Notes: generated by a model from the letters alone, not told the origin. A DNA stretch of 64,000 bases from Herbaspirillum sp. ST 5-3 (GCF_004804275.1 NZ_STGI01000008.1:62001-126000); one strand, 5' to 3'; shown: positions 46,274-55,937, counted from the stretch's first letter. A program made the numbers and translations.

Positions 46274-46301
46274 TTGACATGCAGCGTGATTCGGGTACAC
46301 T
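46274..46301 (+). promoter_or_regulatory. Promoter of ssrS (6S RNA)
   Basis: TTGACA (46274-46279), 16 bases, TACACT (46296-46301). A near-consensus sigma-70 promoter placed just before the 5' end of the 6S RNA stem. Confidence 0.8.
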
Positions 46302-46304
46302 AAA

Positions 46305-46484
46305 GTCTCCTGCCGTGTTCGCGATTGCCATATATTCCTTGAACCATTTATGTGCATCGGTCGCGGAATTTTGTTCGATGGGCGTGCGCGTCGCTAGTCC
46401 GATGAACCCGAAATTGAACTAACTGCGACCACCTTGAACCGTAAGGTTCGGGATGCCGGCAAAGACGGCACAGGCGGGACTAAT
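46305..46484 (+). ncRNA. ssrS: 6S RNA
   Basis: About 180 bases between zapA and the EVE-domain gene. The ends pair as in 6S RNA: GTCTC with GGGAC, and TGCCGT with ACGGCA, forming the closing stem. The middle is an extended, interrupted helix that leaves the large internal bubble mimicking an open promoter. 6S RNA binds sigma-70 RNA polymerase in stationary phase. Length, position downstream of zapA, its own promoter and a strong terminator all support the call. End coordinates are accurate to a few bases. Confidence 0.88.
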
Positions 46485-46490
46485 TCACGA

Positions 46491-46521
46491 GCGGCTGCAT
46501 TCATGCAGCCGCTTTTTTTTT
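46491..46521 (+). terminator. ssrS Rho-independent terminator
   Basis: Perfect GCGGCTGCAT-TC-ATGCAGCCGC hairpin followed by nine T. Confidence 0.95.
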
Positions 46522-46587
46522 GTGCGCCATACTTGGATTGATGCAGGGGCGGCGTTGGTGCTCACTCCCTGATGGAGACATGATCGA

Positions 46588-47046
46588 ATGCAGTATTGGC
46601 TGATGAAATCCGAACCGGATGAAGTGAGCATCGACGATGCGCTCGCGGCACCGAATCAGACCGTGGCATGGTTCGGTGTGCGCAACTACCAGGCACGCAA
46701 TTTCATGCGCGATGCAATGCGCGCCGGTGACGGTGTCTTGTTCTATCACTCCAGTTGTGCGGAGCCGGGCATCGCAGGCATTGCCGAGGTCGCCAGTGCG
46801 CCCTATCCGGACGAGACCCAGTTCGACTCGAAAAGCAAATACTACGATCCCAAGTCCACGCGTGAAAACCCGCGCTGGATGATGGTTGACGTGCGCGCAA
46901 TCAGGAAGACGCGGCTGCTGACGCTGGCCGACCTTCGCGCGCTTCCCGAGCTGGCCGACATGCAGGTCCTCAAGCGCGGCAATCGCCTCTCCATCACCCC
47001 GATAACGCCTTCCGAATGGCGGTGTATCATCCAGCATCTTTCATAA
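46588..47046 (+). CDS. EVE-domain protein
   Basis: A 152-aa PUA-like EVE-domain protein. The family features are QYWLMKSEPDEVSIDD at the start, VAWFGVRNYQARNFMRDAMRAGDGVLFYHSSC, and PRWMMVDVRAI with RLSITPITPSEWRCI at the end. EVE domains bind modified bases in DNA or RNA and sometimes occur in restriction-related contexts; this stand-alone form is a widespread housekeeping type whose ligand is not known. It ends 17 bases before the TauE/SafE gene. Confidence 0.93.
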   Translation: MQYWLMKSEPDEVSIDDALAAPNQTVAWFGVRNYQARNFMRDAMRAGDGVLFYHSSCAEPGIAGIAEVASAPYPDETQFDSKSKYYDPKSTRENPRWMMVDVRAIRKTRLLTLADLRALPELADMQVLKRGNRLSITPITPSEWRCIIQHLS

Positions 47047-47063
47047 TTTCAGGAAACATTCGG

Positions 47064-47867
47064 ATGGACATCTCCCTGATCGCCGGGCTGCTGGTACTCG
47101 GCGCAGCTGTCGGATTCGCAGCGGGCCTGCTTGGGATCGGCGGCGGCATGCTGCTGGTGCCGTTCATGACCATGATTCTGACGGCGAAGCATTTCCCGCC
47201 AGAGCAGATTGTGCACATGGCGATCGCGACCTCGCTGGGTACCATCATGTTCACCTCGCTGTCGTCGGTGCGCGCGCATCATGGGCGCGGCGCCGTACTC
47301 TGGCCCGTGGTCAAGCTGCTTGCACCGGGCATCCTCATCGGTTCCTGGGTCGGTCCCTGGATCGGCGCGAAAATGAATTCAGCCGCGCTCGCCTTGTCCT
47401 TCGCGGTGTTCGTTGCGTTCTCCGCGACGCAAATGCTGCTGGATAAAAAGCCAGGGGGTTCGCGTGAATTGCCGAAAGCATCCGGCATGTTTGCGGCGGG
47501 CGGCGCGATTGGCGTCCTGGCGGGTTTGGTCGGCGCGGGTGGCGGCTTCGTGTCGGTACCCTTCATGACCTGGTGTAACGTCAAGATCCACAATGCTGTC
47601 GCGACCAGCGCCGCGCTGGGTTTTCCGATTGCACTGGCGGGCACCTTGTCCAACATTTACTTTGGCATGAAGGTGCCCGATCTGCCGCCCGGCGCGCTGG
47701 GCTTCATTTACCTGCCGGCCTTGCTCGTGATTTCGCTCGCCAGCGTGATGACCGCGCCGCTCGGCGCCAGGACCGCGCACAGCCTGCCGGTGAAAAGTCT
47801 GAAGAAGATTTTCGCCATCATGCTGTATCTGCTGGCCGGATACATGATGTACAAATCCTTCCGATGA
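47064..47867 (+). CDS. TauE/SafE-family sulfite/organosulfur exporter
   Basis: A 267-aa inner-membrane protein of eight hydrophobic segments in two repeats. Each repeat begins with the glycine-rich signature: GFAAGLLGIGGGMLLVPFMT and GVLAGLVGAGGGFVSVPFMT. The family exports sulfite, sulfoacetate or related anions. GGAA precedes ATG 47064. It follows the EVE gene closely and may be co-transcribed. The actual substrate is not evident. Confidence 0.92.
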   Translation: MDISLIAGLLVLGAAVGFAAGLLGIGGGMLLVPFMTMILTAKHFPPEQIVHMAIATSLGTIMFTSLSSVRAHHGRGAVLWPVVKLLAPGILIGSWVGPWIGAKMNSAALALSFAVFVAFSATQMLLDKKPGGSRELPKASGMFAAGGAIGVLAGLVGAGGGFVSVPFMTWCNVKIHNAVATSAALGFPIALAGTLSNIYFGMKVPDLPPGALGFIYLPALLVISLASVMTAPLGARTAHSLPVKSLKKIFAIMLYLLAGYMMYKSFR

Positions 47868-47888
47868 TCCCATGCCTGAGCGATTGCC

Positions 47889-49397
47889 TCAGGCATCCTT
47901 GAACTGTTCGCGCAGCACATTCTTCTGCACCTTGCCCATGGTGTTGCGCGGCAGATCCTGCAGGAAGAATACCCGCTTCGGTACCTTGAAATTGGCAATG
48001 CGCGACTTGAGGTACCCGATCACGTCGCCTTCGGAAACTGCCGCTCCGGGGCGTGTGACAATCACCGCGGTCACCGCTTCGCCAAAATCATGATGCGGCA
48101 CGCCGACCACCGCTGATTCGGTCACGCCGTCCATCTCATCGATGAAAGATTCGATTTCCTTCGGATAGACGTTATAGCCGCCGGAGATGATCAGATCCTT
48201 GCTTCTGCCGACGATGGACAGGTATCCGTTTGCGTCGAACTTGCCGACATCCCCGGTTTTGAAATAACCGTCCGACGTGAATTCTTCAGCAGTCTTCTCC
48301 GGCATGCGCCAGTACCCCTTGAAGATGTTCGGTCCCTTTACCTGGATATCGCCGATCTCGTCTGTTGCGCACGGAGCACCGTCGCCTTTGACCACGCGTA
48401 CCGACACGCCCGGCAAAGGCAGGCCGACGGTGCCGCCGACGCGTTTCCCGTCATACGGATTGGACACCAGCATCGTCGTTTCACTCATGCCGTAGCGTTC
48501 CAGGATGGTGTGGCCGGTGCGGGCGATGAATTCATTGAAGGTATCGGTCAGCAGCGGCGCCGAGCCGGATACAAACAACCGCATGTTCGCGCAGACGTTC
48601 TTGTCGAAGGCCGATTCCGCCAGCAGCCGCACGTAGTACGTCGGCACGCCCATGAACACGGTTGAGCGTGGCAGATGCCGCATTACTTCCGTGGCATCGA
48701 ATTTCGGCAGAAAGATCATCTTGCTGCCATTGAGCAGCGCTCCATGCGATGCGACGAACAGGCCATGCACATGGAACAGGGGCAGCGCATGCAGCAGCAC
48801 ATCGCCCGGCTGCCAGTGCCAGTAGTCGTGCAGCACCTTCGCATTGGAAGCGAGATTGTCGTGCGTGAGCATCGCGCCCTTGCTGCGGCCGGTGGTGCCC
48901 GATGTGTACAGGATCGCGGCAAGCTCATCCGGACGGCGTTCGACAGTGTCGAAGCTGTTCGACTGCAGTGCCGCGCGCACCAGCAGCGAACCCTGACGAT
49001 CGTCGCCCAGCGTGAAGACATGTTGCGTGCCGGCCTTGAAGGCGATCTTCGATACCCAGCCAAAGTTTTGCGGCGAACAGACCACGACGGCGGGTTCGGC
49101 ATCGCCGATGAAATATTCGATCTCGGCCGCACGATAGGCGGTATTGAGCGGAAGATAAACATATCCCGCGCGGATCGTCGCCAGATAAAGGATGAGCGCC
49201 TCCGGCGATTTTTCCACCTGCACTGCGATGCGAGAGTCTTTCGGCAGGTTCAGGCTTGCCAGCAGGTTGGCGATTTTCGCGGTGGCGCGGTCCAGGTCAC
49301 TCCACGAATAGAACAGTCCGTCGTGCGTTTCGATGCAGCAGGCGGTGCGGTCTTGCGGAAAACGGGATGCAAAGAGGGCGTACAGATTGGCGTTCAT
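47889..49397 (-). CDS. matB: Malonyl-CoA synthetase-like acyl-CoA ligase
   Basis: A 502-aa ANL-superfamily adenylating enzyme. The AMP-binding P-loop is YTSGTTGRSKGAML near residue 165, ERYGMSETTMLVSNPYDG is the second core motif, and the hinge and catalytic lysine regions are GRSKDLIISGGYNVYPKEIE and PRNTMGKVQKNVLR. The sequence style (NLYALFASRFPQDRTA, RVGGTVGLPLPGVSVRV) is that of MatB malonyl-CoA synthetases, which activate malonate or methylmalonate. It ends an operon with an enoyl-CoA hydratase and lgt. Confidence 0.82.
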   Translation of the reverse strand: MNANLYALFASRFPQDRTACCIETHDGLFYSWSDLDRATAKIANLLASLNLPKDSRIAVQVEKSPEALILYLATIRAGYVYLPLNTAYRAAEIEYFIGDAEPAVVVCSPQNFGWVSKIAFKAGTQHVFTLGDDRQGSLLVRAALQSNSFDTVERRPDELAAILYTSGTTGRSKGAMLTHDNLASNAKVLHDYWHWQPGDVLLHALPLFHVHGLFVASHGALLNGSKMIFLPKFDATEVMRHLPRSTVFMGVPTYYVRLLAESAFDKNVCANMRLFVSGSAPLLTDTFNEFIARTGHTILERYGMSETTMLVSNPYDGKRVGGTVGLPLPGVSVRVVKGDGAPCATDEIGDIQVKGPNIFKGYWRMPEKTAEEFTSDGYFKTGDVGKFDANGYLSIVGRSKDLIISGGYNVYPKEIESFIDEMDGVTESAVVGVPHHDFGEAVTAVIVTRPGAAVSEGDVIGYLKSRIANFKVPKRVFFLQDLPRNTMGKVQKNVLREQFKDA

Positions 49398-49407
49398 GGT
49401 GGCGATA

Positions 49408-50181
49408 TTATTTCCCTGAAAATACCGGCTTGCGCTTGGCGAGAAAGGTTTGTACGCCTTCGCGGTAATCCTGCGAGGCGAGGAAAGCGAAGGATTCGCG
49501 CAATTCCTGATCGGTCAGCGGTTCCGGCTGCGCGGCAAGACGGTTCACCAAGCGCTTGTTCATGCGGGCAGCGAGCGGAGCCCCTTGCGCGATGCGCTTT
49601 GCAGTTCTGACAGCTTCAGCCGGAACGTCGTCGGCGACGCGGTGTATCAATCCTTTGTCCTTCGCTTCGGCTGCATCGAACACGCGGCCCTCAAGCAGGA
49701 TTTCCAGCACTACCGCTTTTCCGACCAGTTGCAGCAGGTGTTGCAATTCTCCTGGGGCAAGCGGGAAGCCGAGGCGGTTGATCGGAATGCCGAAGCGTGC
49801 CGATGGCGCGGCGATGCGCAAGTCGCAGGCGCACGCAATCTCGAGCCCGCCACCTACGCAAATGCCTTCGATCGCGGCGATCGTCGGATGCTGGCAGTGC
49901 GAAATCGCGTGCAATGCTTGCGCGATAGTCTCGGTGTGATAGCGGATTCCCTGAGCCATGGTGTTGCGCACAGTGGAGAACTCTTCTACATCGGCGCCGG
50001 CCGCGAAATTGTGGTCGTCGCCGCGCACGATCACGCAGCGCAGCGACTCATCCTGCGACAGGACCGTGAATGCATGTGTCAGCGCGTTCCACATTGCGAC
50101 GCTGATTGCGTTGAGTTTGCGCGGATTGGAAATGACGACGGTGGCAACGACGTCATTTTTTTCGATACGGATTTCCGACAT
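49408..50181 (-). CDS. Enoyl-CoA hydratase/isomerase family protein
   Basis: A 257-aa crotonase-fold enzyme. The oxyanion loops are DDHNFAAGADVEEF near residue 58 and IEGICVGGGLEIACACDLRIA near residue 105. It likely hydrates an enoyl-CoA. The start overlaps the lgt stop codon by one base (TAATG), and the MatB-like gene begins 10 bases downstream, so all three genes appear co-transcribed. The pairing with an acyl-CoA ligase suggests an organic-acid degradation step, substrate unknown. Confidence 0.9.
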   Translation of the reverse strand: MSEIRIEKNDVVATVVISNPRKLNAISVAMWNALTHAFTVLSQDESLRCVIVRGDDHNFAAGADVEEFSTVRNTMAQGIRYHTETIAQALHAISHCQHPTIAAIEGICVGGGLEIACACDLRIAAPSARFGIPINRLGFPLAPGELQHLLQLVGKAVVLEILLEGRVFDAAEAKDKGLIHRVADDVPAEAVRTAKRIAQGAPLAARMNKRLVNRLAAQPEPLTDQELRESFAFLASQDYREGVQTFLAKRKPVFSGK

Positions 50182-50978
50182 TAGCTTCGATGTTTGCGAT
50201 AAGTGACGATCAAGGCAATCACGCCGAATACGATCATCGGCAGGGACAGCATTTGTCCGGCGGATATCGTGATGCCTGCGAAACTGACTTCATAATCCGG
50301 GGTACGGAAATATTCGGTCGTGAAGCGCGCCAGGCCATACAGCCCGACGAACATCGCGCCGACGGCAAGCGGAGGCCGCGGTTTGCGCGCATAAATCCAC
50401 AGGATGATGAACAGCAGCAGGCCGTCGACCAGAGCCTGGTAGATCGGCGACGGATGGCGCGGCAGATTGTCGACGTTCGGCCAGATCATTGCCCATGGCA
50501 GCGAGGGATCGGCGACGCGGCCGGGCAGTTCGGCATTGATGAAATTGCCGATGCGCCCTGCGGCATAACCAAGCGGCACCATCGGCGCGATGAAGTCGTA
50601 CACGTCGATGATATGCTTGCCCGCCTTGCGCGCCCATAGGGACATGGCGATCAGTACGCCGAGAAATCCGCCATGGAAGGACATGCCTCCTTTCCAGATG
50701 GCGATGATTTCCAGCGGATGCGTGAAGTAATACTCGGGATGGTAAAACAGCACCTCGCCCAGTCGGCCGCCAAGGACGACGCCGAGCACGCCGTAGAACA
50801 GCATGTCATCCAGTTGCTCCGGTTTCCAGCCTGCGGCAGCCATGTGCGGCTGGCGGGCGCGAATGCGGCCGAGAACGAGGAACTGGATGAAACCGAACAA
50901 ATACATCAGACCGTACCAGTGCACCTTGAGCGGGCCGATGGAGAATGCAATCGGGTCGGGAAGGGGATGGATCAGCAT
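50181..50978 (-). CDS. lgt: Prolipoprotein diacylglyceryl transferase
   Basis: A 265-aa membrane enzyme that adds diacylglycerol to the lipobox cysteine of prolipoproteins. Family hallmarks are [11 protein letters not shown] at the N-terminus, [15 protein letters not shown], the [13 protein letters not shown] motif, and [14 protein letters not shown], the most conserved segment. It has about seven hydrophobic helices. It is the first gene of the operon with the enoyl-CoA hydratase and the MatB-like ligase. The LysR gene ends at the base just upstream. Confidence 0.97.
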   Translation of the reverse strand: MLIHPLPDPIAFSIGPLKVHWYGLMYLFGFIQFLVLGRIRARQPHMAAAGWKPEQLDDMLFYGVLGVVLGGRLGEVLFYHPEYYFTHPLEIIAIWKGGMSFHGGFLGVLIAMSLWARKAGKHIIDVYDFIAPMVPLGYAAGRIGNFINAELPGRVADPSLPWAMIWPNVDNLPRHPSPIYQALVDGLLLFIILWIYARKPRPPLAVGAMFVGLYGLARFTTEYFRTPDYEVSFAGITISAGQMLSLPMIVFGVIALIVTYRKHRS

Positions 50979-51875
50979 TTATCGTTTCTTTCGCAATAAT
51001 TCGAGAAAAGTGCGCAGCACCGGTGACATGTTGTCGCGCCGCCAGGCAAGACCTGTTTCGATGGTAACGGTCTTGCCTGACAGCGGCTTGTATTCGACAC
51101 CGGGACGCTTGAGGTTCGACACGGATTGTGGCACAAGCGCGATGCCCATGCCGGCTGAAACGAGCCCGACGATGGTTTGCATCTGAATCGCCTCCTGGCC
51201 GATATGCGGCGTCAGGCCGGCATCGCGAAAACAGCCGACGATCGCATCATGAAAAGCAGGGGCGATGCGTCTGGGGAAAATGATCAATGGCATGTCTGCC
51301 ACCGCCTTGAGATTGACGACGCTCTTGCCGCGCAAGGACGTCAAACCCTTTGGGGCGGCCAGAACCAGCGGTTCGGACAGTACTGTCAGGTAGTCAAGCT
51401 CGGCTCTTGCCTTGTCGGGCAGCGGCGGTATCAGGAGCCCGGCATCGATACGGCCTTGCATCAGGTCTTCCAGTTGCACGTCGGTGGTCGCTTCCCGCAA
51501 CTCGATATGCACTTGCGGATAGCGCTCGCGAAACTCCCGCAGCAAGGGCGGCAGGACGCTGTAATCGGCTGTCGACACGAAGGAAAGCGACAGCAGGCCC
51601 GACTCCCCGGATGCTGCGCGCCGCACCAGATCCGGCAGCGCGCCCGCCTGCTGCAGGATGCGTCGTGCTTCAGGCAGCAGGGCGAAGCCGGCAGGAGTCA
51701 GCGCAACGCTGCGCTTGGTGCGCACGAATAGTTGCGCGCCGAGAGCCGCTTCCAGCGACTGGATGGTCTGCGACAAAGGCGGCTGCGTCATGTGGAGGCG
51801 AGCGGCGGCCCGTCCGAAGTGGCTTTCTTCAGCCACCGCGACGAAATAGCGTAATTGCCGCAACTCAATATTCAT
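50979..51875 (-). CDS. LysR-family transcriptional regulator
   Basis: A 298-aa LysR regulator. The N-terminal winged helix-turn-helix reads ELRQLRYFVAVAEESHFGRAAARLHMTQPPLSQTIQSLE; the rest is the periplasmic-binding-protein-like effector domain. ATG 51875 was chosen over an in-frame TTG two codons upstream. It is divergent from ilvD with 130 bases between, so control of ilvD is plausible, but the effector is unknown. Its 3' end abuts lgt. Confidence 0.92.
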   Translation of the reverse strand: MNIELRQLRYFVAVAEESHFGRAAARLHMTQPPLSQTIQSLEAALGAQLFVRTKRSVALTPAGFALLPEARRILQQAGALPDLVRRAASGESGLLSLSFVSTADYSVLPPLLREFRERYPQVHIELREATTDVQLEDLMQGRIDAGLLIPPLPDKARAELDYLTVLSEPLVLAAPKGLTSLRGKSVVNLKAVADMPLIIFPRRIAPAFHDAIVGCFRDAGLTPHIGQEAIQMQTIVGLVSAGMGIALVPQSVSNLKRPGVEYKPLSGKTVTIETGLAWRRDNMSPVLRTFLELLRKKR

Positions 51876-52005
51876 ATGCAATTCGTATTAATGAGCAATG
51901 AATCATATATTTGACACGCGGCTTTGCGCAAGGCACTCTAGGCGTTTGGCCTGATTCCGGCAGGAAGCAGGCGCCTGTGCGCAGACAAATTTCTGGAGAC
52001 TGACC

Positions 52006-53880
52006 ATGCCGCAATACCGTTCCCGTACTACCACCCACGGCCGCAACATGGCCGGCGCCCGCGCCTTGTGGCGTGCCACCGGCATGAAGGATAGCGATTT
52101 CACCAAGCCGATCATTGCCGTGGTCAATTCGTTCACGCAATTCGTACCGGGCCATGTGCACCTGAAGGATATGGGGCAGCTGGTCGCGCGCGAAATCGAA
52201 GCGGCCGGTGGCGTGGCGAAAGAATTCAATACCATCGCGGTGGATGACGGCATCGCCATGGGCCATGGCGGCATGCTGTATTCGCTGCCGTCTCGCGAAC
52301 TGATTGCCGACTCGGTCGAGTACATGGTGAATGCGCACTGCGCCGACGCCATGGTCTGTATTTCCAACTGCGACAAGATCACCCCAGGCATGCTGATGGC
52401 CGCGATGCGTCTGAACATTCCGGTCGTGTTCGTCTCCGGCGGTCCGATGGAGGCGGGCAAGGTGATCGAGGCGCTGCACGGCAAGCAGGAAGGCATGCAG
52501 AAGATCATCAAGGTCGACCTGATCGACGCGATGATCCAGGCAGGCGACCCGACCGTCTCCGACGCGCAGGTGGCCGACATCGAGCGTTCCGCCTGTCCGA
52601 CATGCGGTTCCTGCTCCGGCATGTTTACCGCCAATTCGATGAACTGCCTGACCGAAGCCTTGGGCCTGTCCCTGCCGGGCAACGGCACGACCGTCGCGAC
52701 CCATGCGGACCGCAAGCAGTTGTTCCTGCGGGCCGGCAGCCTGGTGGTGGAACTGGCCAAGCGCTATTACGAGCAGGACGATGCTTCGATCCTGCCGCGC
52801 AGTATCGCAAGCAAGGCTGCGTTCGAAAACGCGATGGCTCTTGACGTGTCGATGGGCGGTTCGACCAACACCGTGCTGCACCTGCTGGCTGCTGCACAGG
52901 AAGCGGGTGTGGATTTCAGCATGGCTGACATCGACCGTATTTCACGCAAGGTGCCTTGCCTTTGCAAGGTCGCGCCGGCGACGCAGGACTATCACATTGA
53001 GGACGTGCATCGCGCCGGCGGCATTATCGGCATTCTCGGCGAGCTCAATCGTGCCGGCCTGCTTGATGCGAGCCTGCCGACCGTGCACAGCAAGACGCTG
53101 GGTGACGCGATTGCGGCCAACGACATCATGTTGAACCAGGACGACGCTGTGCGTCAGCGTTTCCTCGCTGCGCCCGGCGGCGTGCCGACGCAGCTTGCGT
53201 TCTCGCAGGACAAGCGTTACGACAAGCTCGACACGGATCGAGAGCATGGATGCATACGCGACAAGGCACATGCGTACTCGCAGGATGGCGGTCTTGCGGT
53301 CCTGTACGGCAACCTTGCCGAGAAGGGGTGCATAGTGAAGACTGCCGGCGTCGACGAAAGCATCTTGAAATTCACCGGCAAGGCGCGCGTGTTCGAAAGC
53401 CAGGATGCAGCGGTGGAAGGCATCCTTGGCGATGTCGTGAAGGAAGGCGATGTCGTCATCATTCGTTACGAAGGTCCGAAGGGCGGTCCAGGCATGCAGG
53501 AAATGCTATACCCGACTTCGTATATCAAGTCCAAGGGCCTGGGCAAGGCTTGCGCGCTGTTTACCGACGGCCGTTTCTCGGGCGGTTCGTCGGGCCTGGT
53601 GATCGGTCATGCATCGCCTGAAGCGGCGGAGGGCGGTGCGATCGGCCTTGTGAACGATGGCGATACCATCGAGATCGATATTCCGGAACGTCGCATTCAC
53701 CTGAAGATCAGCGACGCCGAACTGGCGCAACGCCGGGCAGCCATGGAAGCCAAGGGCGACAAGGCATGGAAGCCGGAAAATCGGGAGCGGGTGGTGTCCC
53801 AGGCACTGCAGGCTTATGCGGCGATGGCCACGTCCGCCGACCGCGGAGCGGTGCGCGATTTGTCGCAGTTAAAGAAATAG
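52006..53880 (+). CDS. ilvD: Dihydroxy-acid dehydratase
   Basis: A 624-aa iron-sulfur enzyme in isoleucine and valine biosynthesis, turning 2,3-dihydroxy acids into 2-keto acids. Fe-S ligands are in [11 protein letters not shown] and [18 protein letters not shown]. Other anchors are [20 protein letters not shown] at the N-terminus, [12 protein letters not shown], and [20 protein letters not shown] near the end. GGAG precedes the ATG. It is the only plus-strand gene of its unit; a terminator follows at 53903. Confidence 0.98.
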   Translation: MPQYRSRTTTHGRNMAGARALWRATGMKDSDFTKPIIAVVNSFTQFVPGHVHLKDMGQLVAREIEAAGGVAKEFNTIAVDDGIAMGHGGMLYSLPSRELIADSVEYMVNAHCADAMVCISNCDKITPGMLMAAMRLNIPVVFVSGGPMEAGKVIEALHGKQEGMQKIIKVDLIDAMIQAGDPTVSDAQVADIERSACPTCGSCSGMFTANSMNCLTEALGLSLPGNGTTVATHADRKQLFLRAGSLVVELAKRYYEQDDASILPRSIASKAAFENAMALDVSMGGSTNTVLHLLAAAQEAGVDFSMADIDRISRKVPCLCKVAPATQDYHIEDVHRAGGIIGILGELNRAGLLDASLPTVHSKTLGDAIAANDIMLNQDDAVRQRFLAAPGGVPTQLAFSQDKRYDKLDTDREHGCIRDKAHAYSQDGGLAVLYGNLAEKGCIVKTAGVDESILKFTGKARVFESQDAAVEGILGDVVKEGDVVIIRYEGPKGGPGMQEMLYPTSYIKSKGLGKACALFTDGRFSGGSSGLVIGHASPEAAEGGAIGLVNDGDTIEIDIPERRIHLKISDAELAQRRAAMEAKGDKAWKPENRERVVSQALQAYAAMATSADRGAVRDLSQLKK

Positions 53881-53902
53881 TCGCGCTGTTGTATTGATGT
53901 GA

Positions 53903-53930
53903 CAAGGGCGGCAACTTTGCCGCCCTTGTT
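53903..53930. terminator. ilvD terminator
   Basis: Perfect ten-base arms CAAGGGCGGC / GCCGCCCTTG followed by TT on the plus strand, 22 bases beyond the ilvD stop. Also lies at the end of the converging small Trp-rich gene. Confidence 0.85.
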
Positions 53931-53939
53931 CATTTGTAA

Positions 53940-54158
53940 TTAATTCTTGAAGGTTTTCTTGACGCGTTCCTTGCGCGCTTTTTCCAGTTGCTCATGTGCC
54001 TTGCGCTTGTCCAGGCCAAGCATGCGCTCGATGAATTCGAACCAGACGAAGGCCACACCGAGCAGAGCAACAATCCACCACCACGAAAGATCCGCCACCA
54101 GCCCGAATTCGAAGTACTTCAGAATTGACAATAAAACAATGGCGATGATGATAGGCAT
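53940..54158 (-). CDS. Small Trp-rich membrane protein (TIGR04438-like)
   Basis: A 72-aa protein with two hydrophobic segments (PIIIAIVLLSILKYF and WWWIVALLGVAFVWFEFIERM) rich in tryptophan, then a strongly basic helical tail (KRKAHEQLEKARKERVKKTF). This matches a small protein family found in betaproteobacteria. It probably sits in the inner membrane with the tail in the cytosol. Function unknown. It converges on ilvD. Confidence 0.78.
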   Translation of the reverse strand: MPIIIAIVLLSILKYFEFGLVADLSWWWIVALLGVAFVWFEFIERMLGLDKRKAHEQLEKARKERVKKTFKN

Positions 54159-54321
54159 GACTGCTCCGGGCTAGGCTTTCTGGCAGGATATTGTGAAACA
54201 TTGTAACGGTCAATTCATGCTGTCAACCACGCGTTACAACTTGCCGTTTTTCACTGGAACAGGTAAGGTGCATGTCCAGTTCACCGGCAATTTGTCCGGA
54301 TTTTTTCATGGAGAGAAAGTA

Positions 54322-54630
54322 ATGAAAGCTTCATTGTTGGTTTTCCTGGCTGCAGGCGTACTGGTTTCCAATGCTGCGATGGCGAATGCCGATCTGGCGA
54401 AAGCGAAGAACTGCCTGGCTTGCCATGCAGTGGCAAACAAGGTGGTCGGCCCGGCATTCAAGGATGTCGCCGCCAAGTATGCAGGTCAGAAAGACGCAGA
54501 AGACAAGCTGACGCAAAAGGTCCTGAAGGGCGGCAGCGGCGTGTGGGGTGCAGTCCCGATGCCTGCAAACGCACAAGTGAACGAAGCGGAAGCGCGCACC
54601 CTGGTGAAGTGGGTGCTGTCGCAGAAATAA
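54322..54630 (+). CDS. Periplasmic class I c-type cytochrome (c551/c552-like)
   Basis: A 102-aa secreted cytochrome. The signal peptide (KASLLVFLAAGVLVSNAAMA) is cleaved near residue 22. The mature protein of about 80 residues has one haem site CLACH and the distal methionine in AVPMPANAQV. It likely carries electrons to a terminal oxidase or peroxidase. GAGAGAAAG precedes ATG 54322. A terminator follows 20 bases after the stop codon. Confidence 0.93.
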   Translation: MKASLLVFLAAGVLVSNAAMANADLAKAKNCLACHAVANKVVGPAFKDVAAKYAGQKDAEDKLTQKVLKGGSGVWGAVPMPANAQVNEAEARTLVKWVLSQK

Positions 54631-54650
54631 TCCGGCAACGGATCACGAAT

Positions 54651-54681
54651 GAAAAGCGCTCGCAAGGGCGCTTTTCTTTTT
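54651..54681 (+). terminator. Cytochrome c gene terminator
   Basis: GAAAAGCGC / GCGCTTTTC arms with a following TTTTT tract. Confidence 0.85.
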
Positions 54682-54735
54682 GGGGAATCGCTTTTGCGCT
54701 GCGCGACGTTCGTCGGATCAAATGGCAGCGCGCAG

Positions 54736-54766
54736 AAAAAAGCCCCGGCCGAGGCCAGGGCTTTTT
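54736..54766 (-). terminator. Terminator of the branched-chain amino-acid binding protein gene
   Basis: AAAAAGCCC-C-GGCC / GGCC-A-GGGCTTTTT arms with T-tracts at the ends, 20 bases beyond the stop codon on the minus strand. Confidence 0.85.
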
Positions 54767-54785
54767 GTCATGAAGGTGCCGCGAA

Positions 54786-55937
54786 TTACTTCGTCACAGC
54801 CACCTGGACGCGCTTGCCACCCTTGTAGGTGTACAGCGTCAGGGTGCCGTCCTTGATATCGCCCTTGGAGTCAAATGCGATATTGCCGGTCACGCCCTTG
54901 TAGTTGATCTTCGCCAGCTCCGGCAGGTACTTCGCCGGTTCGGCCGAGCCGGCCTTTTTCATGGCTTCGACCATCACCATCACGGAGTCATAGACGTACG
55001 GTGCGTAGATCTGCACGTCGGTGCCGAACTTCTTCTTGTATGCGGCGCGGAAATCTTCCATGCCCTTCTTCTGTGCTTCTTCCACACCGCCTGCTTCGGC
55101 GCACACCACTTGGCCATCGCCCAGTGCGTCGCCGGCCAGTTGTGCCAGACCTTCGGAGCAGATGCCGTCGCCGCCCATGAACTTGGCGTTGATGCCCAGT
55201 GCCTTCATCTGGCGCAGCATGGGGCCGGCCACCGCGTCCATGCCACCGAAGAACACGGTGTCAGGATTCTTGGATTTGATCGCGGTCAGGATCGCGTTGA
55301 AGTCGGTTGCCTTGTCGTTCGTGTACTGCTGGGCCACGATTTCCGCGGCACCGCCCTTGGACTTGACGCCCTTGATGAATTCCTGCGCCACGCCCTGGCC
55401 GTAAGCGGTACGGTCATCGATCACCGCAATGCGCTTGGCCTTGTTGATCTGCACGGCATAACGGCCCAGCGTGCCGCCCAGCTGGCCGTCGTTGGCCACC
55501 ACGCGGAAGGCGGTCTTGAAGCCTTGCTGCGTGTATTTCGGGTTGGTTGCGGACGGGGAGACTTGCGGAATGCCTGCGTCGAAGTAAATCTTGGAGGCCG
55601 GAATGGTGGTGCCGGAGTTGAGGTGGCCGATCACGCCGTTGACCTTGGCATCGACCAGCTTCTGCGCTGCTGCAGTACCCTGCTTCGGATCGGCGCCGTC
55701 GTCTTCGGCCAGCAGTTCGAACTTGGCCTTCTTGCCGCCGATGGTCACGCCCTTGGCGTTGAGCTCGTCGATGGCCATGCGCGCGCCGTTTTCATTGTCC
55801 TTGCCGAGGTGGGCGATGGCGCCGGAGATCGGGCCGACGTGGCCGATCTTGACGACCAGTTCCTGTGCCGATGCGGCACCTGCAAAGGCAAATGCAATCG
55901 CGCCGGCCAACGGAATCATTTTTGTTTTGAACTGCAT
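54786..55937 (-). CDS. Branched-chain amino-acid ABC transporter substrate-binding protein
   Basis: A 383-aa periplasmic binding protein of the LivJ/LivK type. It has a signal peptide (FKTKMIPLAGAIAFAFAGAASA) and the Leu/Ile/Val-binding fold: VKIGHVGPISGAIAHLGKDNENGARMAI, LLAEDDGADPKQGTAAAQKLV, and TNPKYTQQGFKTAFRVVANDG. It starts at ATG 55937 behind a strong AGGAGG. No permease or ATPase gene accompanies it here, so it is an orphan component. It is divergent from an Lrp-type regulator. Confidence 0.93.
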   Translation of the reverse strand: MQFKTKMIPLAGAIAFAFAGAASAQELVVKIGHVGPISGAIAHLGKDNENGARMAIDELNAKGVTIGGKKAKFELLAEDDGADPKQGTAAAQKLVDAKVNGVIGHLNSGTTIPASKIYFDAGIPQVSPSATNPKYTQQGFKTAFRVVANDGQLGGTLGRYAVQINKAKRIAVIDDRTAYGQGVAQEFIKGVKSKGGAAEIVAQQYTNDKATDFNAILTAIKSKNPDTVFFGGMDAVAGPMLRQMKALGINAKFMGGDGICSEGLAQLAGDALGDGQVVCAEAGGVEEAQKKGMEDFRAAYKKKFGTDVQIYAPYVYDSVMVMVEAMKKAGSAEPAKYLPELAKINYKGVTGNIAFDSKGDIKDGTLTLYTYKGGKRVQVAVTK

